From assembly GCA_947651225.1 (NCBI GenBank), contig CANSYK010000001.1, forward strand, positions 59,077-123,076: DNA of 64,000 nt. Reading direction: 5' to 3'. A program made the position numbers and the translations under genes. The DNA comes from an uncultured bacterium (lineage in GTDB: Bacteria; Bacillota; Clostridia; Lachnospirales; Lachnospiraceae). Below, piece by piece: positions 38,536 to 48,553 of this stretch. Below the pieces are notes generated by a model. It worked only from the letters and a program-made list of their open reading frames with translations, had not been told where the DNA came from and did not search any database. How positions within the stretch are numbered: position 1 is the first letter of the stretch; each line of letters begins with the position of its first letter.

Positions 38536-40519
38536 TCCTTTTAAACCTCTTTTCCAGTTCTGTTTTTGTCATACGAATCATAGTTGGACGTCCATGCGGG
38601 CAGTGGTAGGGATTATCCAATGTCATCAACTCTCTTAAAAGCGCCTGCATCTGTTCTTGCGGCAGTTTTTGGTTGCCTTTTACTGCTGCCTTACAAGACA
38701 TTGATGCTATCTTATCAAGTAAAATTTCCGGCTCCCTTGTTCTTCCCTGCTCTTCGGTCAAAGTGTCAATTATTTCAATTAAAAGATCCTTTGTGCCAAT
38801 GGAAGGCAGGTGTGCCGGAACACCACTGACCGCATATTCCCTGCCACCAAAAGGTTCCATTTGATATCCCAGTTTTTCAAAAATTTCCAGATGCTTTTTA
38901 ACCGCCTGACATTGTATCATCGAAAGCGGCAGGATAATTGGCGGCTGTAAGAGCTGTGTCATCGGTTTTTTCCTGCGGATTTCATTCATAAACCGTTCAA
39001 ACAGAACCTTTTCGTGTGCTGCATGCTGATCCACAAGATACATCGTATTTTCATATTGCAAAATCCAGTATGTAGAAAAGACTTGTCCAATAATTTTTAC
39101 TTCTTTCTGTACCTTTTCTGACAAAAATTCTTCTTCAAAAAGAGTTTCCTGTTTCTCATTTTTAACTGGTCTGTTTCGTGCAAAATCTGTTTCCAAGGCA
39201 GTTGCAGATTTTGGATACTCTGCCCGTTCCGCAACAGAATCCACATTCGGCGCTTCTTTTGTCAGTTCTTCTAAAATTTTAATATTATCCTGGCTCTGTC
39301 TATCGGGAAAAGGATTTACTTTTTGTGGTTTCATAGAAGAGTTTGTATTTTTTGCCTGATTTTGTAAATCCTCCCCATTTTCTGTCTCTTTTACAGGAAA
39401 CCGCAAATTTGAGCTGTCTTCCCTGGCCTTTTGATATTCTGCCTGCCGTTTTTGTTCAAATGGCTCAATCGGCGTAATCTTCTTTTTTGTTACTTCTTTT
39501 TTTGTCTGAAAGGTAACGTCCGGAATAAATTCACGGTGTTTTAACGCCTCTGAAACTCCATGGTAAATGCTCTGGAAAATTTCTTTTTCCTTGTTAAAAC
39601 GAATTTCCATTTTTTGCGGATGCACATTGACATCAATATATTGAGAATCTACTGTAATATGAAGTACCGTAAAGGGATAGCGGTGCTGCATGGAATATGG
39701 CGCATAAGCTTCTTCAATCGCTTTTTGGATAATCTGGCTTTTGATATACCTGCCATTGATAAAATAATTCATCATATTGCGGTTTCCACGTGAAATAACC
39801 GGTTTTCCAATAAACCCGGACATTTTACAAAAAACTTCTTTTTGCGACGTTTCAATCAGATTTGCGGCAATTTCCCGTCCATATATCTGATAGATAACCT
39901 CTTTTAAATTGCCATTTCCAGAAGTAGAAAGTTTCGTCTGCTTCTGGTTAATAAAACGGAAGGAAATCGCAGGGTGTGACAAAGCCATCCGTTCTACAAG
40001 GCTGCTGACATACCCGGCTTCCGTCTGTGCTGTCTTTAAAAATTTCAATCTCGCAGGCGTATTATAAAATAAATTTCGCACTAGAAAAGTTGTGCCATCT
40101 GGACACCCTACACTTTCCTCTGCTTTTTTCACACCGCCATCCATACAATAGCGTACCCCCATTAACTCTTCCTTTGTCTTTGTCACCATCTCAAGCTGTG
40201 AAACAGCGGCAATACTGGAAAGTGCTTCTCCACGAAAGCCAAGGCTTGAGATTTCCAGCAAATCGGTAACATCCTGAATTTTACTGGTGGCATGAGGAGC
40301 AAAAGCAAGCGCAATATCTTCAGAGGCAATACCGCTTCCATTGTCAGTAATGCGAATCAGTCCCTTTCCCCCATCTTGAATCTCCACCGTAACAGCTGTA
40401 GCTTTTGCATCAATCGCATTTTCAATCAATTCCTTTACAACTGCCATTGGACGTTCAATCACCTCGCCTGCGGCAATTTTATTAATGGTATCCTGATTTA
40501 ATAAATGAATCTGCGCCAT
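38528..40519 (-). CDS. mutL: DNA mismatch repair protein MutL
   Basis: 663 residues. GHKL ATPase N-terminus: IAAGEVIERPMAVVKELIEN, DNGSGI, ATSKI and GFRGEALSSIAAV. The C-terminal part contains LVDQHAAHEKVLFERFM and the PHGRPTMIRM end. DQHAAHERx is the endonuclease-type motif of MutL proteins from bacteria lacking MutH; here E-K replaces E-R after the histidine. It lies 32 bases after mutS. Confidence 0.96.
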   Translation of the reverse strand: MAQIHLLNQDTINKIAAGEVIERPMAVVKELIENAIDAKATAVTVEIQDGGKGLIRITDNGSGIASEDIALAFAPHATSKIQDVTDLLEISSLGFRGEALSSIAAVSQLEMVTKTKEELMGVRYCMDGGVKKAEESVGCPDGTTFLVRNLFYNTPARLKFLKTAQTEAGYVSSLVERMALSHPAISFRFINQKQTKLSTSGNGNLKEVIYQIYGREIAANLIETSQKEVFCKMSGFIGKPVISRGNRNMMNYFINGRYIKSQIIQKAIEEAYAPYSMQHRYPFTVLHITVDSQYIDVNVHPQKMEIRFNKEKEIFQSIYHGVSEALKHREFIPDVTFQTKKEVTKKKITPIEPFEQKRQAEYQKAREDSSNLRFPVKETENGEDLQNQAKNTNSSMKPQKVNPFPDRQSQDNIKILEELTKEAPNVDSVAERAEYPKSATALETDFARNRPVKNEKQETLFEEEFLSEKVQKEVKIIGQVFSTYWILQYENTMYLVDQHAAHEKVLFERFMNEIRRKKPMTQLLQPPIILPLSMIQCQAVKKHLEIFEKLGYQMEPFGGREYAVSGVPAHLPSIGTKDLLIEIIDTLTEEQGRTREPEILLDKIASMSCKAAVKGNQKLPQEQMQALLRELMTLDNPYHCPHGRPTMIRMTKTELEKRFKRIV

Positions 40520-40551
40520 AAAGCCTCCATTCCGCCGCTTATTTGGGCAGC

Positions 40552-43257
40552 TTATATTCGTTCCTTTAATTTAACCTGCATTTTATACAGAATATTTAAC
40601 GCCTCAATCGGTGTTGTAGCAGACAAATCCAGTTCATGCAGTTCCACAATAATATCGTCTGTTTTTATTTCTTTATTGGAAGAATCAAAAAATGACATCT
40701 GGCCAAGCTCTTCCGATTCAATTTCCAATGCTGTTTTTTTCCGTACCTTCCGTTTATGTTCTGTCTGCTGCTCAATTCCATATGGATAATCCGGAATCTC
40801 ATATTCCACATCAATATCTTTTGCACGGGAAGCAATATCATTGTCACTTAACTGCTCTACAATTTCCCTTGCGCGCTGCAGGACATTTTCCGGTACTCCT
40901 GCAAGTTTCGCAACCTGAATTCCATAACTTTTATCTGCACCGCCTTTGATAATCTTTCTTAAAAAGACAATATCATCTCCCTGTTCCTTTACGGCAATAC
41001 AGTAATTATCAACACTTTCAAGCTTTCCTTCCAGTTCTGTTAACTCATGATAATGTGTGGCAAACAATGTTTTTGCCCCTAAAAGCTTAGAATTTGCAAT
41101 ATGTTCAATAACAGACCATGCAATACTAAGCCCATCAAAGGTACTGGTTCCCCTTCCAATTTCGTCTAAGATAATCAGGCTGTTTTTTGTGGCATTCCGC
41201 AAAATATTGGCAACCTCTGTCATTTCCACCATAAAAGTGCTCTGGCCGCTTGCCAAATCATCGGATGCCCCAACTCTGGTAAAAATACGGTCAACTACAC
41301 CAATTTTCGCACTGGCGGCAGGAACAAAAGAACCAATTTGCGCCATTAATACAAGAAGGGCAGTCTGACGCATATATGTTGATTTCCCAGCCATATTTGG
41401 GCCAGTAATTACGGCAATTTTATGCTTTCTGTCATCCAGATAGGTATCGTTTGACACAAACATATTATTGGGAATCATTTTTTCTACAACTGGGTGACGC
41501 CCTTCTTTAATATCAATACATCCATCCTGCGTCATCACCGGGCGAATGTAATTATTCTGTTCTGCGACCAACGCAAGGGACGTAAACAGATCTACCGAAG
41601 CAATAATTTTTGCCGTTTGCTGTATTTTGGTAATCTCCTGATAAATCTGTTCCCTCACCTGGCAAAAAACTTCATATTCCAGATTGTAAAGCTTGTCCTC
41701 TGCCCCAAGAATCATATCTTCCAGTTCTTTTAAACGTGGTGTGGTATAACGTTCTGAGTTTGCCAACGTCTGTTTTCTGGTCCAGTCCTCTGGTACAAGA
41801 TTTTGATATGAATTTGTCACATCCAGATAATAGCCAAAAACTTTATTGTATTTTATTTTTAAGTTTTTAATTCCAGTCCGCTCTTTCTCTTCTTCTAATA
41901 ATTTGGCAAGCCATTCCTTACCATCCGTTTTTGCATGGCGCAGGCGGTCAATGTCTTCATTGTAACCATCCCGGATCATACCGCCTTCCCGAACCGAAAG
42001 CGGCGGTTCCTCTTCAATGGCCGATTCAATCAACTGGTGCAGTGTCTGCAAATCATCCATCTGCTCTCCATATTTTTTTAAAAGCGTGCCAGAATATGTA
42101 TTTAAAATCTCTTTAATTGGCGGCAGCATGGAAAGTGACTGCCGGAATGCAATTAAATCCCTTGCATTGGCGCTTCGGTAACTGATTTTACTAATCAGAC
42201 GCTCCAAGTCATAAATCGGTCCTAAATATTCCCGAAGCTCTTCCCTGTTTATTGCATTTTCATTTAATGCTTCTATTGTATCAAGCCGTTCATTGATTTC
42301 TTCTACCCCAATTAACGGCTGTTCAATCGCATTGCGTAACATCCTGGCACCCATTGCCGTTTTTGTTTTATCCAATACCCAGAAAAGAGAGCCCCGTTTT
42401 GCCTTTTCACGCATCGTTTCACAAAGTTCCAGATTTCTTCTGGTAGAACGGTCCAAAAGCATATAACGCTTCGAAAGAAATGGGTGCAGCTTTGTAATAT
42501 GGTCAAGGGAGATTTTCTGTGTCTCTTCCAGATACTGCATAACAGCACCAGCGGCAATCATTCCAATTGTATAATCATCCAGCCCAAGCCCTGCTAAAGA
42601 ACCCACTTTAAAATGACGTTTTAAAGTATCAATACACCGCTCTTCATCAAAATGCCAGGAATCAATTGCCGAGATTACAATGCCAAGCCTGCCCTGTAAA
42701 TCCTCAAAGTCAACTTCTGATACCAAAAAAGAATCATTGCAGATAATCTCTGATGGCATTATTTTTCCGATTTCATCCAAAAGCTGATTCTGTGTAGAAA
42801 ATTCTGCCAGAAAATAATCGCCAGTAGTCACATCGACATAAGAAACTCCATACGCATTTGTGGTATAAACTACGCACATAAGATAATTGTTTTTTGAGGC
42901 ATCCAGTGCCTGTGTATTCAGATTAGTTCCGGGTGTAACAACACGGGTAACCGCTCTTTTTACCAGCCCTCTCGCCGTCTTTGGATCTTCCACCTGTTCA
43001 CAAATTGCAACCTTATATCCCTTAGTCACCAATTTGTTCAGGTAGCCATCCACTGCATGAAAAGGAACACCGCACATTGGTGCCTTTTCCTCTAACCCAC
43101 AGCTCTTTCCAGTCAGGGTAAGTTCTAATTCTTCAGAACAGACTTTTGCGTCCTCATAGAACATTTCATAAAAATCCCCTAAACGGTAAAAGAGAATACA
43201 ATCTTTATACTCCTCCTTCATTTTTACATAATTCTGCATCATCGGCGTGAGTGACAT
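40552..43257 (-). CDS. mutS: DNA mismatch repair ATPase MutS
   Basis: 901 residues. The mismatch-reading N-terminus (LFYRLGDFYEMFYEDA with the Phe-x-Glu motif) and the ABC ATPase core (VITGPNMAGKSTYMRQTALL, RGTSTFDGLSIAW, LFATHYHELTELE) are intact. It recognises mispairs and recruits MutL. Start at ATG 43257 has GAGGAA eight bases before it; an ATG 17 codons upstream lacks a site. First gene of mutS-mutL-miaA, with a promoter at 43348-43376. Confidence 0.96.
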   Translation of the reverse strand: MSLTPMMQNYVKMKEEYKDCILFYRLGDFYEMFYEDAKVCSEELELTLTGKSCGLEEKAPMCGVPFHAVDGYLNKLVTKGYKVAICEQVEDPKTARGLVKRAVTRVVTPGTNLNTQALDASKNNYLMCVVYTTNAYGVSYVDVTTGDYFLAEFSTQNQLLDEIGKIMPSEIICNDSFLVSEVDFEDLQGRLGIVISAIDSWHFDEERCIDTLKRHFKVGSLAGLGLDDYTIGMIAAGAVMQYLEETQKISLDHITKLHPFLSKRYMLLDRSTRRNLELCETMREKAKRGSLFWVLDKTKTAMGARMLRNAIEQPLIGVEEINERLDTIEALNENAINREELREYLGPIYDLERLISKISYRSANARDLIAFRQSLSMLPPIKEILNTYSGTLLKKYGEQMDDLQTLHQLIESAIEEEPPLSVREGGMIRDGYNEDIDRLRHAKTDGKEWLAKLLEEEKERTGIKNLKIKYNKVFGYYLDVTNSYQNLVPEDWTRKQTLANSERYTTPRLKELEDMILGAEDKLYNLEYEVFCQVREQIYQEITKIQQTAKIIASVDLFTSLALVAEQNNYIRPVMTQDGCIDIKEGRHPVVEKMIPNNMFVSNDTYLDDRKHKIAVITGPNMAGKSTYMRQTALLVLMAQIGSFVPAASAKIGVVDRIFTRVGASDDLASGQSTFMVEMTEVANILRNATKNSLIILDEIGRGTSTFDGLSIAWSVIEHIANSKLLGAKTLFATHYHELTELEGKLESVDNYCIAVKEQGDDIVFLRKIIKGGADKSYGIQVAKLAGVPENVLQRAREIVEQLSDNDIASRAKDIDVEYEIPDYPYGIEQQTEHKRKVRKKTALEIESEELGQMSFFDSSNKEIKTDDIIVELHELDLSATTPIEALNILYKMQVKLKERI

Positions 43258-43347
43258 AATATAAATTCCTCGCTTTATTATAATCGTAAAATCATTGTTT
43301 AAATACAAAAAAACGCCTGTTTATAAGACATTTTTTTACCGCACTAC

Positions 43348-43376
43348 ATTGTAGCACAAGAAAATGGAAATGTAAA
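43348..43376 (-). promoter_or_regulatory. Promoter of mutS-mutL-miaA
   Basis: On the minus strand TTTACA (43371-43376) and TACAAT (43348-43353) are 17 bases apart, about 90 bases before mutS. The -10 box is embedded in CTACATTGTAG, a palindrome close to a BlaI-type operator core, which may be coincidence. Confidence 0.6.
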
Positions 43377-43429
43377 ACCAAAGTTTTGCTTGCCGTTATT
43401 CTTTAATAACACGGCCGGAAAATAACTGC

Positions 43430-45148
43430 TCAAGATTGCAGTCCCTTACTATCTCCAGCGAGTTTAACCATACAACTTTTCTTGCAAAAACAGATTCCAT
43501 ATTTCAGAATCAAAGGATACCCTTCTTCGATAAGCGCTGCATCATAATGCTTTTGATCAATCTGCTGCAGTGCTTCTTTACAGAGTTTCTCCATTTCTGT
43601 ATAAGTTCTGGCACGTTTTAACTCCAGTATAACCGCCGGCCGCTGTTCATCATGCGGCATCAGGATAATGTCATACCGCCCATCGCCGCTTTCCAGATTG
43701 GATTTCTTTTTGTATCCCCGCAGCCCTCCCAAAAGGCCAAGCAGGAAACCATGATAGAAGTTTTCTGCGCTGTCCATATAGCTGATGCTCTCCTGCAGCT
43801 GCTGCTTTAGAAGTCCCCCAACTGTTTTTGTGTCACAAGATAAAATGGCATTGTACAGACTAGAAAAATCCATTGTGGATACCTTCTGACGGAACCATTC
43901 CTGTATGGTATTATTATAGATATATTGTATTTCCGTGTTCGGAATTTTCATATTAATAAAAATGGCATCTGACCGAAAGTTTTTTTCTACAGCTTTCAGA
44001 TAGCCGGTAAAAAGCAAAAAATTCCAGAGATTATCTTCTGACAGCAGAATGTCCCCATAAGTGATATCCTCATGGACCTGCTTTTCTATGGCGCCGCCTG
44101 AAAGCAGAAATTCGATTTCCTGCCTGGCATTTTCGTCTGCCCTTTTGACCATCTCCTGCACAATACTGTTTGAAGAAGTATTCGACCAGTATGGTTTTGG
44201 GAATTTTGTATCTTCAAAAATAATATCATCTACATAATTAATTATGCTCCATGGATTATAGACCTCGGTATCCCCAAACAGATACCCATCGTACCACTCC
44301 TTTACCTCATCCCTGTGCTGTTCAATTCCATAAAAGGAAAGGAGCTTATCCACCTCTTCCTGTACAAAACCAAAATATTGGGCACAATGGTCCTCCAGAA
44401 TGGAACTCACTTTCAGGTTATTTAAACCGGTAAATATGCTTTCCCTGCTAATGCGCAGGCATCCTGTTACCACAGCAAACTGCAGGGAATCATTCGTCTT
44501 CAATGCAGATTCAAATAAGGACCGGATAAAACCGACCATTTCGTCATAAAACCCTCTAAAATAAGCATTTTCCAGTGGTACGTCATATTCGTCAATTAAA
44601 ATAACCGTGTTACTGTGATGGTATTTTTCTAAACAGCCTGACAGAAAAAGGAGGGACTTTGCATAAACAGCCTGCCCTGCACTATAATCTAAAACAGCGT
44701 TATACCGTTTCTTCTGTGCCTGGGTCAGCACATCCCCTTCTAAAAGATAGGAGTGGCGCTCATACTCTTTGACAATTTCATCTATAAGGCTTTCATAGGC
44801 CATCTTAAAATCCGGCTGCTTGGCTGATTTCATGGAAAGAAAGATAACAGGGTATTTCCCCATATGCCTGGTATACTCCTCTCCGGCCTCCATAATTTTT
44901 TTTCCGGCAAAATACCCGGAATTGTCCTTTACTGTGCCATCCGCAGCAACCTCTTCCTCAAAAAAAGTGCGCAGCATGCTCTGGGCAAGCGTTTTTCCAA
45001 AACGTCTTGGGCGGGTAAACAATGTCACTTTACTTTTTCGAATCAGTAAATCCCGAATTAATAACGTTTTGTCAACATAATAATAATCATTATCAATTAT
45101 TTCTTTGTAAAACTCAATTCCAATCGGTATCGCCTTTTTAATTTCCAC
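43430..45148 (-). CDS. AAA-ATPase-like / PD-(D/E)xK nuclease protein (DUF1703 type)
   Basis: 572 residues. The N-terminal domain has KAIPIGIEFYKEIIDNDYYYVDKT and TLFTRPRRFGKTLAQSML, with RRFGKT standing as the P-loop, and VILIDEYDVPLE as Walker B (AAA-ATPase_like). The C-terminal part (GRYDIILMPHDEQRPAVILELKRA) is a PD-(D/E)xK nuclease core: aspartate in YDI and E-L-K. These proteins are abundant accessory genes in gut Bacteroidetes and Firmicutes, suspected in mobile DNA or defence; the role is unproven. I prefer the GTG at 45148, after AGGGGG, to the GTG at 45157. Confidence 0.88.
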   Translation of the reverse strand: MEIKKAIPIGIEFYKEIIDNDYYYVDKTLLIRDLLIRKSKVTLFTRPRRFGKTLAQSMLRTFFEEEVAADGTVKDNSGYFAGKKIMEAGEEYTRHMGKYPVIFLSMKSAKQPDFKMAYESLIDEIVKEYERHSYLLEGDVLTQAQKKRYNAVLDYSAGQAVYAKSLLFLSGCLEKYHHSNTVILIDEYDVPLENAYFRGFYDEMVGFIRSLFESALKTNDSLQFAVVTGCLRISRESIFTGLNNLKVSSILEDHCAQYFGFVQEEVDKLLSFYGIEQHRDEVKEWYDGYLFGDTEVYNPWSIINYVDDIIFEDTKFPKPYWSNTSSNSIVQEMVKRADENARQEIEFLLSGGAIEKQVHEDITYGDILLSEDNLWNFLLFTGYLKAVEKNFRSDAIFINMKIPNTEIQYIYNNTIQEWFRQKVSTMDFSSLYNAILSCDTKTVGGLLKQQLQESISYMDSAENFYHGFLLGLLGGLRGYKKKSNLESGDGRYDIILMPHDEQRPAVILELKRARTYTEMEKLCKEALQQIDQKHYDAALIEEGYPLILKYGICFCKKSCMVKLAGDSKGLQS

Positions 45149-45260
45149 ACAAAACACCCCCTAACTCTTAGTTATCTTTCTACAGTTCCTTAGAACCTGT
45201 AAATGGACAATCAATTACTTTTAATATATAATTCTATCAGATTGTAACCAGTCATGCAAT

Positions 45261-45302
45261 AACAGAAAAAGCGGCCTGCATTTTCGGCCGCTTTTTCTGT
45301 TA
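45261..45302. terminator. Strong bidirectional terminator
   Basis: AACAGAAAAAGCGGCC and GGCCGCTTTTTCTGTT form a 16-bp stem with a nine-base loop, with A and T runs built into the arms. It follows the 45303 gene directly. Confidence 0.9.
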
Positions 45303-45860
45303 CTATATACTAAATATCACATCATGCATAATTTTAATATACTCCTGTTTTTCTAAAGTCAATACTTCCTTATACAATATTCCCTGAAAAATTTCCAAAT
45401 CAAATAATATATGATTCTGACTTTTTGATAAACTAGACAACTTGCTTTTAAATTTATCAAAAGATACACTATCCTGTTCTTTTTCAACAATTCCAGCATC
45501 ATTATATATTACAATCAGCACTACTCTCGTTTTTAGTTCATCCAAAGAAAATTCTGGAAAAAAAGCCATTTGTAATGTCAAAATACTATCATAAGCTTTC
45601 TGATGTAATTCTTTTTTAGGAATTCTTGATTTTCTAACATTTTTAAATTCCATCAAATAAATATGTGCATCATCTTTTATATACAATGCATCACAAGACT
45701 TATGTGGTTTCTTTACACGATAAATATTAACGATATCGTTTGTTATACTATCAAAGTTATAGACAAGATTTTGATAATCAACAACAGCATTCCCCTTATC
45801 ATCTTTGGAGGTTTCTCTAAGTGTACTCTTTGCTCTATTTTCATCTAACAGTCTATTCAT
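45303..45860 (-). CDS. Unrecognised protein with PD-(D/E)xK-like core
   Basis: 185 residues. I do not recognise a named family. A stretch reading SCDALYIKDDAHIYLMEFKN has an aspartate, then a hydrophobic strand and E-F-K, the arrangement of PD-(D/E)xK nucleases. A glutamine-containing helix (KELHQKAYDSILTLQMAFF) follows, as in that fold. The rest is helical and charged. Ribosome site GAGGT precedes the ATG and a strong terminator follows. It sits next to another PD-(D/E)xK protein, so this may be an accessory island. Nuclease activity is inference only. Confidence 0.6.
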   Translation of the reverse strand: MNRLLDENRAKSTLRETSKDDKGNAVVDYQNLVYNFDSITNDIVNIYRVKKPHKSCDALYIKDDAHIYLMEFKNVRKSRIPKKELHQKAYDSILTLQMAFFPEFSLDELKTRVVLIVIYNDAGIVEKEQDSVSFDKFKSKLSSLSKSQNHILFDLEIFQGILYKEVLTLEKQEYIKIMHDVIFSI

Positions 45861-45965
45861 TTCTACCTCATAAATTTTCTAGCGGTTTATATAATAATTC
45901 ATAGATGCGATCAGTATTTTTTGTTACATTCTCTGAAATATATCGATTCTTCATTGTTTCCTTCA

Positions 45966-46131
45966 TTAAATAAAAACTTCCAATGTCTTCGGAATCTCTA
46001 GCGTACTCCGATTATATTCAGCTGCAAAGGTTTCCGTCACAGTCAGATATATTGTACCGTTCTTTTTAAATACGATTGTTCCTTTTCCTTTATTTCCCCA
46101 GCCATCTTCATCATTTATTTTATTTACAGTC
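45966..46131 (-). pseudogene. Orphan C-terminal fragment beside the M56 gene
   Basis: A frame without a start codon encodes about 55 residues (VNKINDEDGWGNKGKGTIVF, GTIYLTVTETFAAEYNRSTL) and ends at TAA 45966-45968. The alternating hydrophobic pattern looks like the last strands of a secreted beta-sandwich or lipoprotein. It starts where the M56 gene ends, in another frame, so it may be the remainder of a larger M56-associated secreted protein or a deleted neighbour. Family not recognised. Confidence 0.4.
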
Positions 46132-46132
46132 C

Positions 46133-47884
46133 CTAAGGCTGAATTTCCTGCATATCTGTTATAATCCAGCCGTCGTTGCCATCGATATCCTGTTCACAGA
46201 TGTAACGGTAGGACTGCTTGACGATTTTTGATTTTCCATCTGCATAAGAGACCTTTATTTTCTCTTTTGAATCAATTTCGATACAGCCATTCTCTCCTTC
46301 CCTGACAGAAACAGAATACCCCTTCACTTTTTCGCGGATACCGCGTTTATAATAATTTTTCACCAAATTGCACTGCTGCAGATAAATCTCTCTGCTTTCT
46401 GCCAGAACCTGATCCATTTTGCTGATATTTCCGGTATTTACAGCAGATGTAAAAATTTTTATGTACCAGTCAAATGCCTCTTCCGGCGTATCCGCCCATT
46501 GGCTTTGTGAATCAGATACGCTGTTTTCCCCTTCATTAACAGCTCTTTTTTGTGAATTCTGAGAAAGAGTACCAGAATTAAAACCTGCTTCCTGCAAGGC
46601 TTTTTCCAGCCAGGTAAGGGACGCATATGGATACCTGCTTATTTCTGTATTGTCTTTCCATACGCTGCTATTTTTTAAAGCAGAACTATTTTTCTGGGTC
46701 ATATTTTCCGTTTTATCAGAAACAGTATTCTGCTTTCTGTTGTCAGCATTTTCTTTTGCCGCATTTTGTTCCTGTTCTGCCACAGAATCCATACCTGCGC
46801 TGCAGGTGATTCCGATTGCCATACATAACGCAGCCATTAACGGAATCATCATCCATTTTGAATAACTTCTTCTTCCGCTGATTGCACGGATTCTTTGTTC
46901 CATTTCTTTTCCTTTTCTGCTCATTTGCAGCATGGAATAACGAAAATCTCCCCATACAGGCTTTCCTGCCAGCCTTACTAACATTTCTCCATAACAGAAC
47001 CTTTTTTCTTCTCCTAACAGACGAATTACTGTTTCATCGCAGAAAAGCTCAGCATCCTTTTTGGAACAGGAAGCAGCAATCCACACAAAAGGATTAAACC
47101 AGTATACTGATACCAAAAGCATCCGAAACATTGCCCAGATATGATCTTTATGCCTGTAATGAACAAATTCATGTGTAATCATCTGATCTAATTCTTCTTT
47201 ACTGATTTTATCTTCCATGTCTTCCAAAATCAGTGAATAGGGAAGATAAATGGAAGGATGAAAAAAGCCATACAGACATGGGTTCTGAATTCCACTGACT
47301 GCATATATCTTTACATTCTCTCTTTTTCCATATAAAATACGGTTCTTTTTCATTTTACGAAGTAAGATGATATTAGATAAAAACAGCCAGAAAAATAATA
47401 ACACAAAAATAACTGCCCAGAGAACCGGCAGGAACCGGCGCCATGGCATAGAAAGCGTTTTCTCGCTATTCTCGCCTGCTGCCGGCACCATAACTGTTTC
47501 TCCCCGTTCATAGAAACCGTCTTTTCCTTCTGAACCAATTGAAACAATCTTGTTCTGCTTTCCAGAAACTTTTTTGTCAGACCCCTCTGACAAAAATACC
47601 CCTCTTCCCGTCTCCTCTAACAGAATCCCCTGTCTATTTTTATAGTCTTCTTCCTGTACCAAATCTTCCTCTTCCCATACCAAAGATGCTTTAGAAAGAA
47701 GATTTTCTATGCTAAATGGTGTTGCAATCATATTTACTGGAATTAGAAACCGCAGCAACACAACACCCCAAAGGGCATAAATCAAACGATAGCGGATTTT
47801 TCCCATAAAAATCTTGCGAATTACAAGAATCATCCCTGCTAACAAAGAAGCTTCCAACATCCATTCCCAAAAAACTTCCATCAT
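46133..47884 (-). CDS. M56 family metallopeptidase (BlaR1-like sensor)
   Basis: 583 residues. Three or four N-terminal membrane helices (EASLLAGMILVIRKIF; YALWGVVLLRFLIPV; PVLWAVIFVLLFFWLFL). The zinc protease site is ITHEFVHYRHKDHIW (HEFVH 238-242). A further membrane helix near 350 leads to an extracellular C-terminal domain. In place of a penicillin-binding sensor there is a ~120-residue domain (TPEEAFDWYIKIFTSAVNTG...), so the signal is not obviously a beta-lactam. Such proteases cleave BlaI-type repressors; one is encoded just upstream (48073-48456). Confidence 0.88.
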   Translation of the reverse strand: MMEVFWEWMLEASLLAGMILVIRKIFMGKIRYRLIYALWGVVLLRFLIPVNMIATPFSIENLLSKASLVWEEEDLVQEEDYKNRQGILLEETGRGVFLSEGSDKKVSGKQNKIVSIGSEGKDGFYERGETVMVPAAGENSEKTLSMPWRRFLPVLWAVIFVLLFFWLFLSNIILLRKMKKNRILYGKRENVKIYAVSGIQNPCLYGFFHPSIYLPYSLILEDMEDKISKEELDQMITHEFVHYRHKDHIWAMFRMLLVSVYWFNPFVWIAASCSKKDAELFCDETVIRLLGEEKRFCYGEMLVRLAGKPVWGDFRYSMLQMSRKGKEMEQRIRAISGRRSYSKWMMIPLMAALCMAIGITCSAGMDSVAEQEQNAAKENADNRKQNTVSDKTENMTQKNSSALKNSSVWKDNTEISRYPYASLTWLEKALQEAGFNSGTLSQNSQKRAVNEGENSVSDSQSQWADTPEEAFDWYIKIFTSAVNTGNISKMDQVLAESREIYLQQCNLVKNYYKRGIREKVKGYSVSVREGENGCIEIDSKEKIKVSYADGKSKIVKQSYRYICEQDIDGNDGWIITDMQEIQP

Positions 47885-48072
47885 TTTCCCTGTTCCCTTT
47901 TCTTTCGTTTATTCTCGCATATGCAGCGTCCAAACCTTAGCAGCTTGTTCCTTTAATTTATACTCAACAACGCCAACATTTGCCAAAACTGAAATTGTAT
48001 GGACTAATGAACGCTCATTATCTATGAATATTTGTGGTAATTCATTGCGTTCATTAGTATATTTACCGTTCC

Positions 48073-48456
48073 TTATGATTCTTTCTTTTCTGCTGCTTCT
48101 AATATTTCCCGCAGCTCCTGTATATCTTCTTTTGATAAGTCATTTTGGCGGAGCAATGCGCTCATCATCATCCCAATGCTTCCATCATAAATCCGCTGCA
48201 GAAAATCCCTCGTTTCCTGTACTACAACATCCTCTTTTTTGACTTTTGGGAAGAAATATTTTGTTTTTCCATTTTCTTCATATCCAATCAGCCCTTTTTC
48301 CGTCATTCGACGAACCATGGTTGCACAGGTACTTTTACTCCATCCTACCCGTTCACTTAGCAATGGTACAATCTGCATCAAAGACCTCGGCGACTCCTCC
48401 CATAAGCAGTTCATAAGATACCACTCACTATTTGTTACCCGAATTTCCTGTTTCAC
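48073..48456 (-). CDS. BlaI/MecI family repressor
   Basis: 127 residues: winged helix IRVTNSEWYLMNCLWEESPRS, GWSKSTCATMVRRMTEKGLI, then EETRDFLQRIYDGSIGMMMSALL-type dimer helix. Paired with the M56 protease gene downstream, this forms a BlaI-BlaR1-like sensor system. Promoter and a palindromic operator (48501-48546) lie immediately upstream, so autoregulation is likely. It is distinct from the orphan BlaI-type gene at 16275. Confidence 0.9.
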   Translation of the reverse strand: MKQEIRVTNSEWYLMNCLWEESPRSLMQIVPLLSERVGWSKSTCATMVRRMTEKGLIGYEENGKTKYFFPKVKKEDVVVQETRDFLQRIYDGSIGMMMSALLRQNDLSKEDIQELREILEAAEKKES

Positions 48457-48500
48457 TGTTACCTCCTTTTTTGCTGCTACTTTTTGAGCAAAAGTTCTGC

Positions 48501-48546
48501 TTTACCTTGTAAACCACATTATAGGGCAACAAGTTTAATTTGTCAA
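48501..48546 (-). promoter_or_regulatory. Promoter and operator of the BlaI-M56 operon
   Basis: On the minus strand TTGACA (48541-48546) and TATAAT (48518-48523) are separated by 17 bases, near consensus. Just downstream TTTACAAGGTAAA (48501-48513) is a palindrome of the TAC...GTA type bound by BlaI proteins. Confidence 0.8.
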
Positions 48547-48553
48547 CCACACA

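Noticed and set aside
43343..43353. CTACATTGTAG as a BlaI operator at the mutS promoter
   Set aside because: A single short palindrome overlapping a -10 box; no reason to link mismatch repair to BlaI control.
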